This document shows positions 40,230-47,265 of a stretch of 47,265 nucleotides of DNA, one piece after another. The DNA comes from Terriglobia bacterium (lineage in GTDB: Bacteria; Acidobacteriota; Terriglobia; Acidiferrales; UBA7541): positions 1 to 47,265 of the forward strand of contig JAIQEV010000027.1 in assembly GCA_020073585.1 (NCBI GenBank). Direction: 5' to 3'. Position numbers and translations under genes: made by a program. The notes below the pieces were generated by a model. That model had not been told where the DNA came from, did no database searches, and saw only the letters and a program-made list of their open reading frames with translations. Each line of letters opens with the position of its first letter. The first letter of the stretch is position 1.

Positions 40230-42356
40230 ATGAGACCCATGACCAGCGAGACGCATTCCATGAAGCCCACAGCAGCACGGCCCGCGGCGGGCACGGGGGC
40301 GCCGCAGCCGCCGGTGGCCAAGCGCCACACGGTGGAGCATGTCATCCACGGCGAGCGGCGGGTGGACGACTACGCGTGGCTGCGCGAGAAGAAGAATCCG
40401 GAGGTGCTCGCCTACCTGGAAGCGGAGAACGCCTACAGCGACGCGGTGATGAAGGGGACGGAAGGGTTTCAGGAAGCGTTGTATCAGGAGATGCTGGGGC
40501 GGATCCAGCAGACGGACCTGTCGGTGCCCTACCGGCTGCGCGGGTATCTCTATTTCACGCGCACGGAGGAGGGCAAGCAGTATCCGATCTATTGCCGGCG
40601 GCGGGACGCGGAAGGCAGCGCGGAAGAGATTCTGCTGGACCTGAACGAACTGGCGCGGGGGCACGCGTTCATGTCGCTGGGAACGCTGGAGGTGAGCGAC
40701 GACAACCGCTGGCTGGCCTATACCACGGATACGACGGGGTTCCGGCAGTACACGCTGCAGGTGAAGGATCTGCTGCGGGGGAGATTGCTGGGCGAGCGAA
40801 TCGAGCGGGTAACCTCGGTGGCCTGGGCGGCGGACAACACCACGCTGTTCTACACGATCGAGGATGAGGAGACGAAGCGCTCCTACCGGCTCTACCGGCA
40901 CACCCTGGGGGCGAGCGGGGCGGATGCCCTGATTTTCGAGGAAAAAGACGAGCGCTTCCGCGCGGGGATCGAGCGGACGCGCAGCCGGGCGTTTCTGCTG
41001 CTGACGACGCAGAGCCACACGGCGAGCGAAGTGCGCTATCTGGCCGCCGAGCAGCCGGGCGGAACGTTCCGGCGGATCGCGGAGCGCGAGGAAGAGCACG
41101 AGTATTACGTGGAGCACCACGGCGGGCTCTTCTACATCCGGACGAATTCCGGGGGGCGGAACTTCCGGCTGGTTACCGCGCCGGTGGCGGAGCCGCGGCG
41201 GGAGAACTGGCGGGAGGTGCTGGCGCACCGCAGCGAGGTGATGGTGGCGGGGCTGGATGCGTTTGCGACGCACCTGCTGCTGCTGGAGCGCGAGGGCGGG
41301 CTGCCCTACCTGCGGATCGTGGATTTGCAGGGCGGCGCGGGAGACCTGCTAGGGGCGTCGAAGCGGATTGCGTTCGACGAGCCGGCGTACAACGCGGCGC
41401 CGGGTGCGAACCCGGAGTTTGCCACGGAATTCGTGAGGTTTCAGTACGAATCGCTGGTGACGCCGCGGTCGGTCTACGACTACCACGTGGGGACGGGCGA
41501 GCGGGTGCTGCGGAAGCAGCAGCCGGTGCTGGGCGGCTACGATAAGTCGCTGTATGCCAGCGAGCGGATCCACGCGACGGCGGCGGACGGAACGAAGATC
41601 CCGGTGTCGCTGGTCTACCGGCGGGACACGCCGCGGGACGGCTCGGCGCCGCTGCTGCTGTATGGATACGGCTCGTACGAGATTTCCATGCCGGTGACGT
41701 TCGGTTCGAACCGGCTGAGCTTACTAAACCGCGGGGTGATCTACGCGCTGGCGCACGTGCGCGGCGGCGGCGAACTGGGCAAGCCGTGGCACGACGGCGG
41801 GCGGATGATGAAGAAGCGGAACACGTTCACCGACTTCATCGCCGCGGCGGAGGATCTGATTGCGCGGCGGTACACGGCGGCGGAACGGCTGGTGATCGAA
41901 GGGGGCAGCGCGGGCGGGCTGCTGATGGGCGCGGTGACGAACCTGCGGCCGGAGCTGTTCCGCATGGTGATCAGCCACGTGCCGTTCGTGGACGTGCTGA
42001 ATACGATGCTGGACGCTTCCCTGCCGCTGACCGTGGGGGAATACGAGGAGTGGGGCAACCCGCACATCCCGGAAGAGTACGAGTACATGAAGAGCTACTG
42101 CCCGTATACGAACCTGGAGCGCAAGGCTTATCCAACGATGCTGGTGAAGACGTCGCTGCACGACAGCCAGGTGATGTACTGGGAGCCGGCGAAATACGTG
42201 GCCAAGCTGCGCACGCTCAAGACCGATGCGCACCCGCTGCTGCTGAAGACGAACATGAAGGCGGGGCACGGCGGGGCGTCGGGGCGCTACGACTATTTGC
42301 GGGAGATTGCGTTCGACTATGCGTTTCTGCTGACGCAACTGGGGATGCGCGGGTGA
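40230..42356 (+). CDS. ptrB: Oligopeptidase B (S9A serine peptidase)
   Basis: The 708-residue enzyme has a seven-bladed propeller (about 70-420) and an alpha/beta hydrolase domain. The nucleophile is in GGSAGGLLMGA (Ser near 559), the aspartate in TSLHDSQVMYWEPA and the histidine in GHGGASGRYDYL. The opening PVAKRHTVEHVIHGERRVDDYAWLR is typical of oligopeptidase B, which cuts short peptides after Arg/Lys. There is no signal peptide. The start is uncertain: ATGs at 40230, 40239 and 40260 are all in frame, and none has a good ribosome site. A 39-bp gap separates it from mutS. Confidence 0.92.
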   Translation: MRPMTSETHSMKPTAARPAAGTGAPQPPVAKRHTVEHVIHGERRVDDYAWLREKKNPEVLAYLEAENAYSDAVMKGTEGFQEALYQEMLGRIQQTDLSVPYRLRGYLYFTRTEEGKQYPIYCRRRDAEGSAEEILLDLNELARGHAFMSLGTLEVSDDNRWLAYTTDTTGFRQYTLQVKDLLRGRLLGERIERVTSVAWAADNTTLFYTIEDEETKRSYRLYRHTLGASGADALIFEEKDERFRAGIERTRSRAFLLLTTQSHTASEVRYLAAEQPGGTFRRIAEREEEHEYYVEHHGGLFYIRTNSGGRNFRLVTAPVAEPRRENWREVLAHRSEVMVAGLDAFATHLLLLEREGGLPYLRIVDLQGGAGDLLGASKRIAFDEPAYNAAPGANPEFATEFVRFQYESLVTPRSVYDYHVGTGERVLRKQQPVLGGYDKSLYASERIHATAADGTKIPVSLVYRRDTPRDGSAPLLLYGYGSYEISMPVTFGSNRLSLLNRGVIYALAHVRGGGELGKPWHDGGRMMKKRNTFTDFIAAAEDLIARRYTAAERLVIEGGSAGGLLMGAVTNLRPELFRMVISHVPFVDVLNTMLDASLPLTVGEYEEWGNPHIPEEYEYMKSYCPYTNLERKAYPTMLVKTSLHDSQVMYWEPAKYVAKLRTLKTDAHPLLLKTNMKAGHGGASGRYDYLREIAFDYAFLLTQLGMRG

Positions 42357-42395
42357 GCAAGCGGGAGATGCGGTGAGGCGAGCGATGGCCAAGCA

Positions 42396-45068
42396 ATGAG
42401 CGAAGCGACGACACCCCTGATGCGGCAGTATCACGCGATCAAGGCGCGCTATCCGCACGCCTTGCTGCTGTTCCGGCTGGGGGATTTTTACGAGCTGTTC
42501 TTCGAGGACGCCATCTCGGCGGCGCGAGAGCTGCAGATCACGCTGACGTCGCGGAACCGGGAGAGCGACCAGGCGGTGCCGATGTGCGGGGTGCCGTATC
42601 ACGCCGCGGACAACTACATCGCACGGCTGATCCGCGCGGGGTACAAGGTGGCCATCTGCGAGCAGATGGAGCAGCCAGGGCCAGGCAAGAAGCTGGTGCG
42701 GCGGGAAGTGGTGCGGGTGATCACGCCGGGGACGGCGACGGACGCGGCGATTCTGGACGCGCGGGAGAACAGCTTTCTGGCGGCGGTGGCGCGGCATCCT
42801 TCGGGGTCACCGGTGGGCGTGGCCTACGTGGATATTTCCACGGGCGAATTCCAGGCCACGGAATTTTGCGGAGAACGCGCGGAAGAGGCGGCGCGGGAGG
42901 AGTTGCTGATCCTGCGGCCGCGAGAAACGCTGCTGGCGCGGCCAAGCGGGCTCTTCGACACGACGCGGGCGTCATTTCTGGAAGGCGCGGGCGGGGTGGA
43001 GACGCGGCTGGATGACTGGATCTTCCAGCGCGACTATGCGGAGCGGCTGCTGCGGGAGCAGTTCGGGGTGGCGGAGCTGACCGGGTTCGGGCTGGACCCG
43101 CACGGGCAGGCGGCCGCGGCGGGCGGGGCGATCGTGCATTACCTGCGGGAAAACGCGGCGCGCGGGGAGGACGGAACGGCACGGGAAACGCTGGGACATC
43201 TGGACCGGGTGCGCTACTACGAGCAGCAGGAGGCGCTGGCGCTGGATGCGGTGTCGGTGCGCAACCTGGAGCTGGTGACACCGGTTTTTTCCGAGGACGG
43301 AGCGCGGAGCGGGCCGGCGACGCTGCTGGCGGCGCTGGACGAGACGGTGACGGGGATGGGGGCGCGGCTGCTGCGCGCGTGGATTCTGCGGCCGCGGCTG
43401 TTGCGCGAGGAGATCGAGCCGCGGCTGGACGCAGTGGCGCGGCTGAAGCAGCAGACGGTGGTGCGCGACGAAGTGCGCCGCGAATTGCAGGGGATCCTGG
43501 ACCTGGAGCGGCTGACCAGCCGCATCTCCATGGGCATCGCGGCGCCGCGGGAGATGGTGGCGCTGCGCAAGTCGCTGGCGCATCTGCCGATGCTGCGGAA
43601 ATTCCTGGAGCCGCACGCCACGGGCGGGACTGGGCGGCTGGGCGATCTGCAGCGGGAGATCGACGATCTCGCGGACGTGCGCGAGCGGCTGGAGCGGGCG
43701 ATTGCCGACGAGCCTCCGGCGCAGGCGACGGAGCCGGGGATTATTCGCGCCGGCTACCACGCGGAGCTGGACGAATTCCGCAGCCTCAGCCAGCACAGCA
43801 AGCAGATCATCGCGGCGATGGAGGAACGCGAGCGGAAGCGCACGGGAATCGGGTCGCTGAAGATCCGCTTCAACCAGGTGTTCGGGTATTACATCGAGAT
43901 CTCCAAGCCCAACCTGCATCTGGCGCCGGCGGATTTCGAGCGCAAGCAGACGCTGGTGAACGCGGAGCGGTTCACTTCGCCGGAGCTGAAGGAGTACGAG
44001 CGGAAGATACTGGCGGCGGACGAGCGGATCCTGGAGATCGAGCGGCAACTTTTCGGCGAAGTGCGCGCGGCGGTGGCGGCGGAGGCGGGGCGGCTGCGAC
44101 GCACGGCGCTGGCGGTGGCGGAGCTGGACGTGCTGGGGACGTTTGCGAAGCTGGCGGCGGAGCGGGGGTACACAAGGCCGGAGTTCAACGCGCGGGGCGA
44201 ACTGCTGATCGCGGGCGGGCGGCATCCGGTGATCGAAGAGCTGCTGCGGCAGCGCGGCGAGCGGTTCGTGCCCAACGATCTGTGCTTCGAGCCGGGGCGG
44301 CAGCAGATTCTGCTGATCACCGGGCCGAACATGGGCGGGAAGTCCACGTACCTGCGGCAGGCGGCGCTGATCGTGTTGATGGCGCAGATGGGATCGTTCG
44401 TGCCGGCGCGGGAGGCCAAGCTGCCGCTGACGGACCGGATCTTCACGCGCATCGGGGCGTCGGACAATTTGGCGCGGGGCCGCTCGACGTTTCTGGTGGA
44501 GATGAGCGAAGTGGCGGCGATTCTGAACGATGCCACGCCGGCGAGCCTGGTGCTGCTGGACGAAGTGGGGCGCGGGACGGCGACGTTCGACGGGCTGTCC
44601 ATCGCGTGGGCGGTGGTGGAGCACCTGCACAAGAAGACCAAGGCGCGGACGCTCTTTGCCACGCACTACCACGAGCTGACCGATCTGGCCGAGCTGCTGC
44701 CGGGCGTGCAGAACGTGCACGTATCGGTGAAAGAGACGCCGAACGAGATCATTTTCCTGCGGCGGGTGGAGCCGGGGAGCGCGGACAAGAGCTACGGGAT
44801 CGAAGTGGCCCGGCTGGCGGGATTGCCGCGCAGCGTGATCGAGCGGGCGCGCGAGGTGCTGAAGAAGCACGAGCAGAGCGAACACCAGCTAACGGAGACG
44901 CTATCGCCGGGCGGGGCGGAGGCGGCGGGGGCCAACGGGCACCAGGAGGTGCTGTTCACGGCGCTGGACCGCGCGGTGCTGGAGGCGCTGCGCGCGGCGG
45001 ACCTCGATCAACTGAAGCCGCTCGAGGCGCTGAATCTTCTGGCGGAGCTGAAGAAGCAGATCTCATGA
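42396..45068 (+). CDS. mutS: DNA mismatch repair protein MutS
   Basis: The 890-residue protein has the mismatch-binding motif GDFYELFFEDA (the FxE wedge, near residues 28-40). The connector and lever domains follow, then the ATPase with Walker A GPNMGGKSTYLRQ (about 643-655), Walker B LVLLDEVGRGTATFDGLS and FATHYHELTDLAE. MutS recognises mismatches and recruits MutL. The C-terminal region ends LEALNLLAELKKQI. No mutL is near. The stop overlaps the anmK start (ATGA), an unusual pairing of repair and cell-wall recycling. Confidence 0.98.
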   Translation: MSEATTPLMRQYHAIKARYPHALLLFRLGDFYELFFEDAISAARELQITLTSRNRESDQAVPMCGVPYHAADNYIARLIRAGYKVAICEQMEQPGPGKKLVRREVVRVITPGTATDAAILDARENSFLAAVARHPSGSPVGVAYVDISTGEFQATEFCGERAEEAAREELLILRPRETLLARPSGLFDTTRASFLEGAGGVETRLDDWIFQRDYAERLLREQFGVAELTGFGLDPHGQAAAAGGAIVHYLRENAARGEDGTARETLGHLDRVRYYEQQEALALDAVSVRNLELVTPVFSEDGARSGPATLLAALDETVTGMGARLLRAWILRPRLLREEIEPRLDAVARLKQQTVVRDEVRRELQGILDLERLTSRISMGIAAPREMVALRKSLAHLPMLRKFLEPHATGGTGRLGDLQREIDDLADVRERLERAIADEPPAQATEPGIIRAGYHAELDEFRSLSQHSKQIIAAMEERERKRTGIGSLKIRFNQVFGYYIEISKPNLHLAPADFERKQTLVNAERFTSPELKEYERKILAADERILEIERQLFGEVRAAVAAEAGRLRRTALAVAELDVLGTFAKLAAERGYTRPEFNARGELLIAGGRHPVIEELLRQRGERFVPNDLCFEPGRQQILLITGPNMGGKSTYLRQAALIVLMAQMGSFVPAREAKLPLTDRIFTRIGASDNLARGRSTFLVEMSEVAAILNDATPASLVLLDEVGRGTATFDGLSIAWAVVEHLHKKTKARTLFATHYHELTDLAELLPGVQNVHVSVKETPNEIIFLRRVEPGSADKSYGIEVARLAGLPRSVIERAREVLKKHEQSEHQLTETLSPGGAEAAGANGHQEVLFTALDRAVLEALRAADLDQLKPLEALNLLAELKKQIS

Positions 45069-46246
45069 GCGCGAAGCCCATGCTGGTTCTGGGGATCATG
45101 TCCGGGACGTCGGCGGACGGCGTGGAGGTGGCGCTGGCGCGCATCGCCGGGGCGCCGCCACGGCTGAAGGCGAAGCTGCTGGGGCACACCAGCGTGGGAT
45201 TTCCGGCGGCGCTGCGCGGAGAGATTCTGCGCGTGGCGGAGGGTGGGCGGGTGACGGCGGGCGAACTGAGCCAACTGCATTTCCGGCTGGGGGAATGTTT
45301 TGCGGAGGCGGCGCTGACGGCTTGCCGGAGGTTCCGCGTGGCGGCGTCGCGCGTGGCGCTGATCGGCAGTCACGGGCAGACGGTGTATCACCAGGGACGG
45401 CGTACGGCGTGTTTCGGGCGGGCGACGGCTTCGACACTGCAGATCGGGGACCCGTCGGTGATTGCGGCGCGGACGGGGATTACCACGGTGGGGGATTTTC
45501 GTCCGGCGGATATAGCGCTGGGCGGACAAGGGGCGCCGCTGGTGCCCTATGTGGACTATCTGCTCTACCGGGATGCGAAGCGCGGGCGGGTGGCGCTGAA
45601 TCTGGGCGGAATCGGGAACGTGACGGTGCTGCCGCGGGGGGCGCGGGCGGAGCAGGTGACAGCCTTCGACACTGGGCCGGGCAACATGCTGATTGACGCG
45701 CTGGTGCAGCAGTTCACGCGAGGACGCGAGCGCTACGACAAGGACGCGCGGATGGCGATGAGCGGGCGGAGCATTCCGGCGCTGGTGGATGAGCTGCTGC
45801 GCGATCCGTATCTGCGGCTGGCGCCGCCGAAGAGCACCGGGCGGGAATACTACGGGCGGGCGTACGTGGAGAAGGTGCTGGCGGCGGGGCGCAGGCATGG
45901 CGCGAAACCCGCGGACCTGGTGCGGGCGGCGACGATTTTTACGGCGCTCTCGGTGGTGGATGCGCTGCACCGGTTTGTTCTGCCGCAGACGAAGATTGAC
46001 GAGTTGATCGTGTCGGGCGGCGGCGCGCGCAATCCGCTGGTGCTGGGGCAGATTGCGGCGGCGCTGCCGGGGATCGCGGTGTTTCCTTCCTCCCGGCTGG
46101 GGATTGCGGTGGACGCGAAGGAGGCGTACGCGTTTGCGCTGCTGGCCTATGAGACGTGGCACCGGCGGCCAGGGAACCTGCCTTCGGCGACGGGTGCGCG
46201 GGGGCCGGCGATTCTCGGGAAAGTTTGCTATGCGCCTGGGCGATGA
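45065..46246 (+). CDS. anmK: Anhydro-N-acetylmuramic acid kinase
   Basis: The 393-residue enzyme has the sugar kinase motifs GIMSGTSADGVEVAL (phosphate loop 1), LIGSHGQTVYH, VGDFRPADIALGGQGAPLVP, NLGGIGNVTVL, DTGPGNMLID and VSGGGARNP. It phosphorylates and opens 1,6-anhydro-MurNAc during recycling of peptidoglycan, and so implies lytic transglycosylases elsewhere. The ATG overlaps the mutS stop, which fixes the start. A longer frame upstream is the shadow of mutS. A family A repeat follows within 25 bp. Confidence 0.95.
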   Translation: MSAKPMLVLGIMSGTSADGVEVALARIAGAPPRLKAKLLGHTSVGFPAALRGEILRVAEGGRVTAGELSQLHFRLGECFAEAALTACRRFRVAASRVALIGSHGQTVYHQGRRTACFGRATASTLQIGDPSVIAARTGITTVGDFRPADIALGGQGAPLVPYVDYLLYRDAKRGRVALNLGGIGNVTVLPRGARAEQVTAFDTGPGNMLIDALVQQFTRGRERYDKDARMAMSGRSIPALVDELLRDPYLRLAPPKSTGREYYGRAYVEKVLAAGRRHGAKPADLVRAATIFTALSVVDALHRFVLPQTKIDELIVSGGGARNPLVLGQIAAALPGIAVFPSSRLGIAVDAKEAYAFALLAYETWHRRPGNLPSATGARGPAILGKVCYAPGR

Positions 46247-46271
46247 GATGGGGCTTGCCCGTGGCGGACAT

Positions 46272-46337
46272 CGAAGAGAGATTCCTCGTTCCGTAAGACC
46301 ATCCGGGACGCACAGAACGCGCTGCGCTCGGAATGAC
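46272..46337. repeat. Interspersed repeat, family A (copy 4)
   Basis: CGAAGAGAGATTCCTCGTTCCG at the left and CGCTCGGAATGACG at the right frame a longer middle than in other copies. It ends next to the GTG start of the next gene. Confidence 0.65.
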
Positions 46338-47265
46338 GTGATCTTTGGGCTCGGGCGACAAATTCGCAAATCTCGGCCTTTCTTTACTTCCTTACTTCTT
46401 TGCGTCCTTACTTCCCTGCTCCTGATGGGCTGCGCGCGGCCGGCGGCGTTCGACCCGTCTTCGCTGACGTTTCTGATTGAGGCCAACCCGACGAACCTGG
46501 ATCCGCGGTTTGCGACGGATGCGCAATCGCAGCGGATCGACGGGCTGCTCTTTTCGAGCCTGGTGGAGCGCGACGAGCAGATGAACCTGCGCGTGGATTT
46601 GGCGGAGCGCTGGGAAACGCCGGATGCGCTGACGTATGTGTTTCACCTGCGGCGGGACGCGGCGTTTCACGACGGGCGGCGGGTGACGGCGGCGGACGTG
46701 AAGGCCACCTTCGACTTTCTGCTGGATGCGGCGAACCGTTCGCCGAAACGCGGCGCGTTCCGCATGGTGGCTTCGGTGGAGGCGCGAGACGCGGCGACCG
46801 TGGTGTTTCACCTGAAGGAACCGTACGCCTCGTTTTTGTGGAACGTGTCGCGGCCGGCGGTGGGGATCGTGCCGGCGGGCGCGGGAGCGGATTTTGCGCG
46901 GCATCCGGTGGGATCGGGGCCGTTCCGGTTCGTGAGCCAGGCGCAGGACGACGAGGTGGTGCTGGAGCGCAACACCGGCTATTTCCGCGGGGCGCCGGCA
47001 ATCGCGCGGGTGCGCTTCCGGGTGGTGCCGGATGCGGTGGTGCGCGCGCTGGAGTTGCGCAAGGGCACGGCGGACATGGAGATCAGCTCGCTTTCGCCGG
47101 ACAGCGTACCGGTGCTGGCGCGGCAGGGGCACCTGGAGGTGACGGAGCGGCCGGGCACGAACTTCACCTACCTGGGATTCAACCTGGAGGATGGGGTGCT
47201 GGCGCGGCGCGAGGTGCGGCAGGCGCTGGCGCTGGCCACGGAGCGCGCGGCGCTGATCCGCTATT
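46338..47265 (+). CDS. Peptide-type ABC transporter substrate-binding lipoprotein (3' partial)
   Basis: The window ends inside this gene; about 309 residues are visible. An N-terminal basic region (GRQIRKSRPF) and a hydrophobic stretch lead to a lipobox LLMGC, so the protein should be a lipoprotein with the mature Cys at about residue 32. The rest matches the family 5 (DppA/OppA) binding fold: NPTNLDPRFATDAQSQRID, LAERWETPDALTYVFHLRR, FHDGRRVTAADVKATFDFLL, HPVGSGPFRFVSQ and VRQALALATERAALI. It would bind peptides or other solutes for an ABC importer. The start is the GTG at 46338, just at the end of a family A repeat, or a nearby codon. Confidence 0.85.
   Translation, partial: MIFGLGRQIRKSRPFFTSLLLCVLTSLLLMGCARPAAFDPSSLTFLIEANPTNLDPRFATDAQSQRIDGLLFSSLVERDEQMNLRVDLAERWETPDALTYVFHLRRDAAFHDGRRVTAADVKATFDFLLDAANRSPKRGAFRMVASVEARDAATVVFHLKEPYASFLWNVSRPAVGIVPAGAGADFARHPVGSGPFRFVSQAQDDEVVLERNTGYFRGAPAIARVRFRVVPDAVVRALELRKGTADMEISSLSPDSVPVLARQGHLEVTERPGTNFTYLGFNLEDGVLARREVRQALALATERAALIRY

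Noticed and set aside
42972-44885. A 637-codon minus-strand frame opposite mutS
   Set aside because: It is a shadow frame; mutS is complete and conserved on the + strand.
43379-45064. A long upstream extension of anmK in the same frame
   Set aside because: It overlaps mutS in another frame. The ATG at 45065 overlaps the mutS stop and starts the conserved kinase motif.

Overview
The window is about 47 kb of dense, GC-rich bacterial chromosome (roughly two-thirds G+C by eye). It most resembles an Acidobacteriota genome. The reasons are a large TonB-dependent receptor with an N-terminal carboxypeptidase-regulatory domain, a fused LptF-LptG permease (so a diderm with LPS), a GH57 enzyme, a YVTN beta-propeller protein, a DUF1844 protein, and many short intergenic palindromes. 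The phylum is an inference from gene content; no rRNA or tRNA gene was found.

Layout. 1-8 kb: the end of a beta-propeller gene, a GH57 glycosidase, the LptFG fusion, a small outer-membrane barrel protein and an MFS transporter. 8-11 kb: a three-gene minus-strand operon (TonB-type receptor, unknown membrane protein, MFS transporter) whose stops and starts overlap. 11-17.6 kb: pyruvate phosphate dikinase, then recO-glyQ-glyS with overlapping genes. 17.9-24.4 kb: rhomboid protease, an isopropylmalate dehydrogenase family enzyme, a frameshifted small secreted protein, a SnoaL-like secreted protein and a six-hairpin glycosidase, separated by long repeat-rich gaps. 24.5-28.5 kb: mazG, GNAT, enolase-superfamily racemase/OSBS and EamA transporter, which look like one operon. 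28.6-31 kb: DUF1844, metallo-beta-lactamase fold hydrolase, ribF. 31-36.1 kb: uppS-cdsA-dxr-rseP followed by a Fur-family regulator, covering undecaprenyl, phospholipid and isoprenoid synthesis and envelope proteolysis. 36.3-39.4 kb: an Nramp-related transporter and a soluble MgtE-N/CBS protein, preceded by a promoter, a structured RNA with a terminator, and a cluster of 17-bp palindromes. 39.4-47 kb: CYTH protein, oligopeptidase B, mutS, anmK and a truncated peptide-type ABC substrate-binding lipoprotein.

The strongest candidate for an under-described system is the 36.3-39.4 kb locus. The transporter has lost the Nramp transition-metal ligands (the DPGN motif reads DAGG; the TM6 methionine is alanine), as in the Nramp-related magnesium transporters. 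Its partner carries the cytoplasmic MgtE sensor domains but no membrane part. Upstream lies a roughly 260-nt RNA that can form either an intrinsic terminator or a competing hairpin. Together these suggest a split magnesium uptake system, possibly under RNA attenuation.

The rest of the interest is in the intergenic DNA. Several families of short inverted repeats are present, and in two of them the copies differ by compensating changes in the stems. G/C usage also changes sign along the window: the + strand is C-rich on the left and G-rich on the right.
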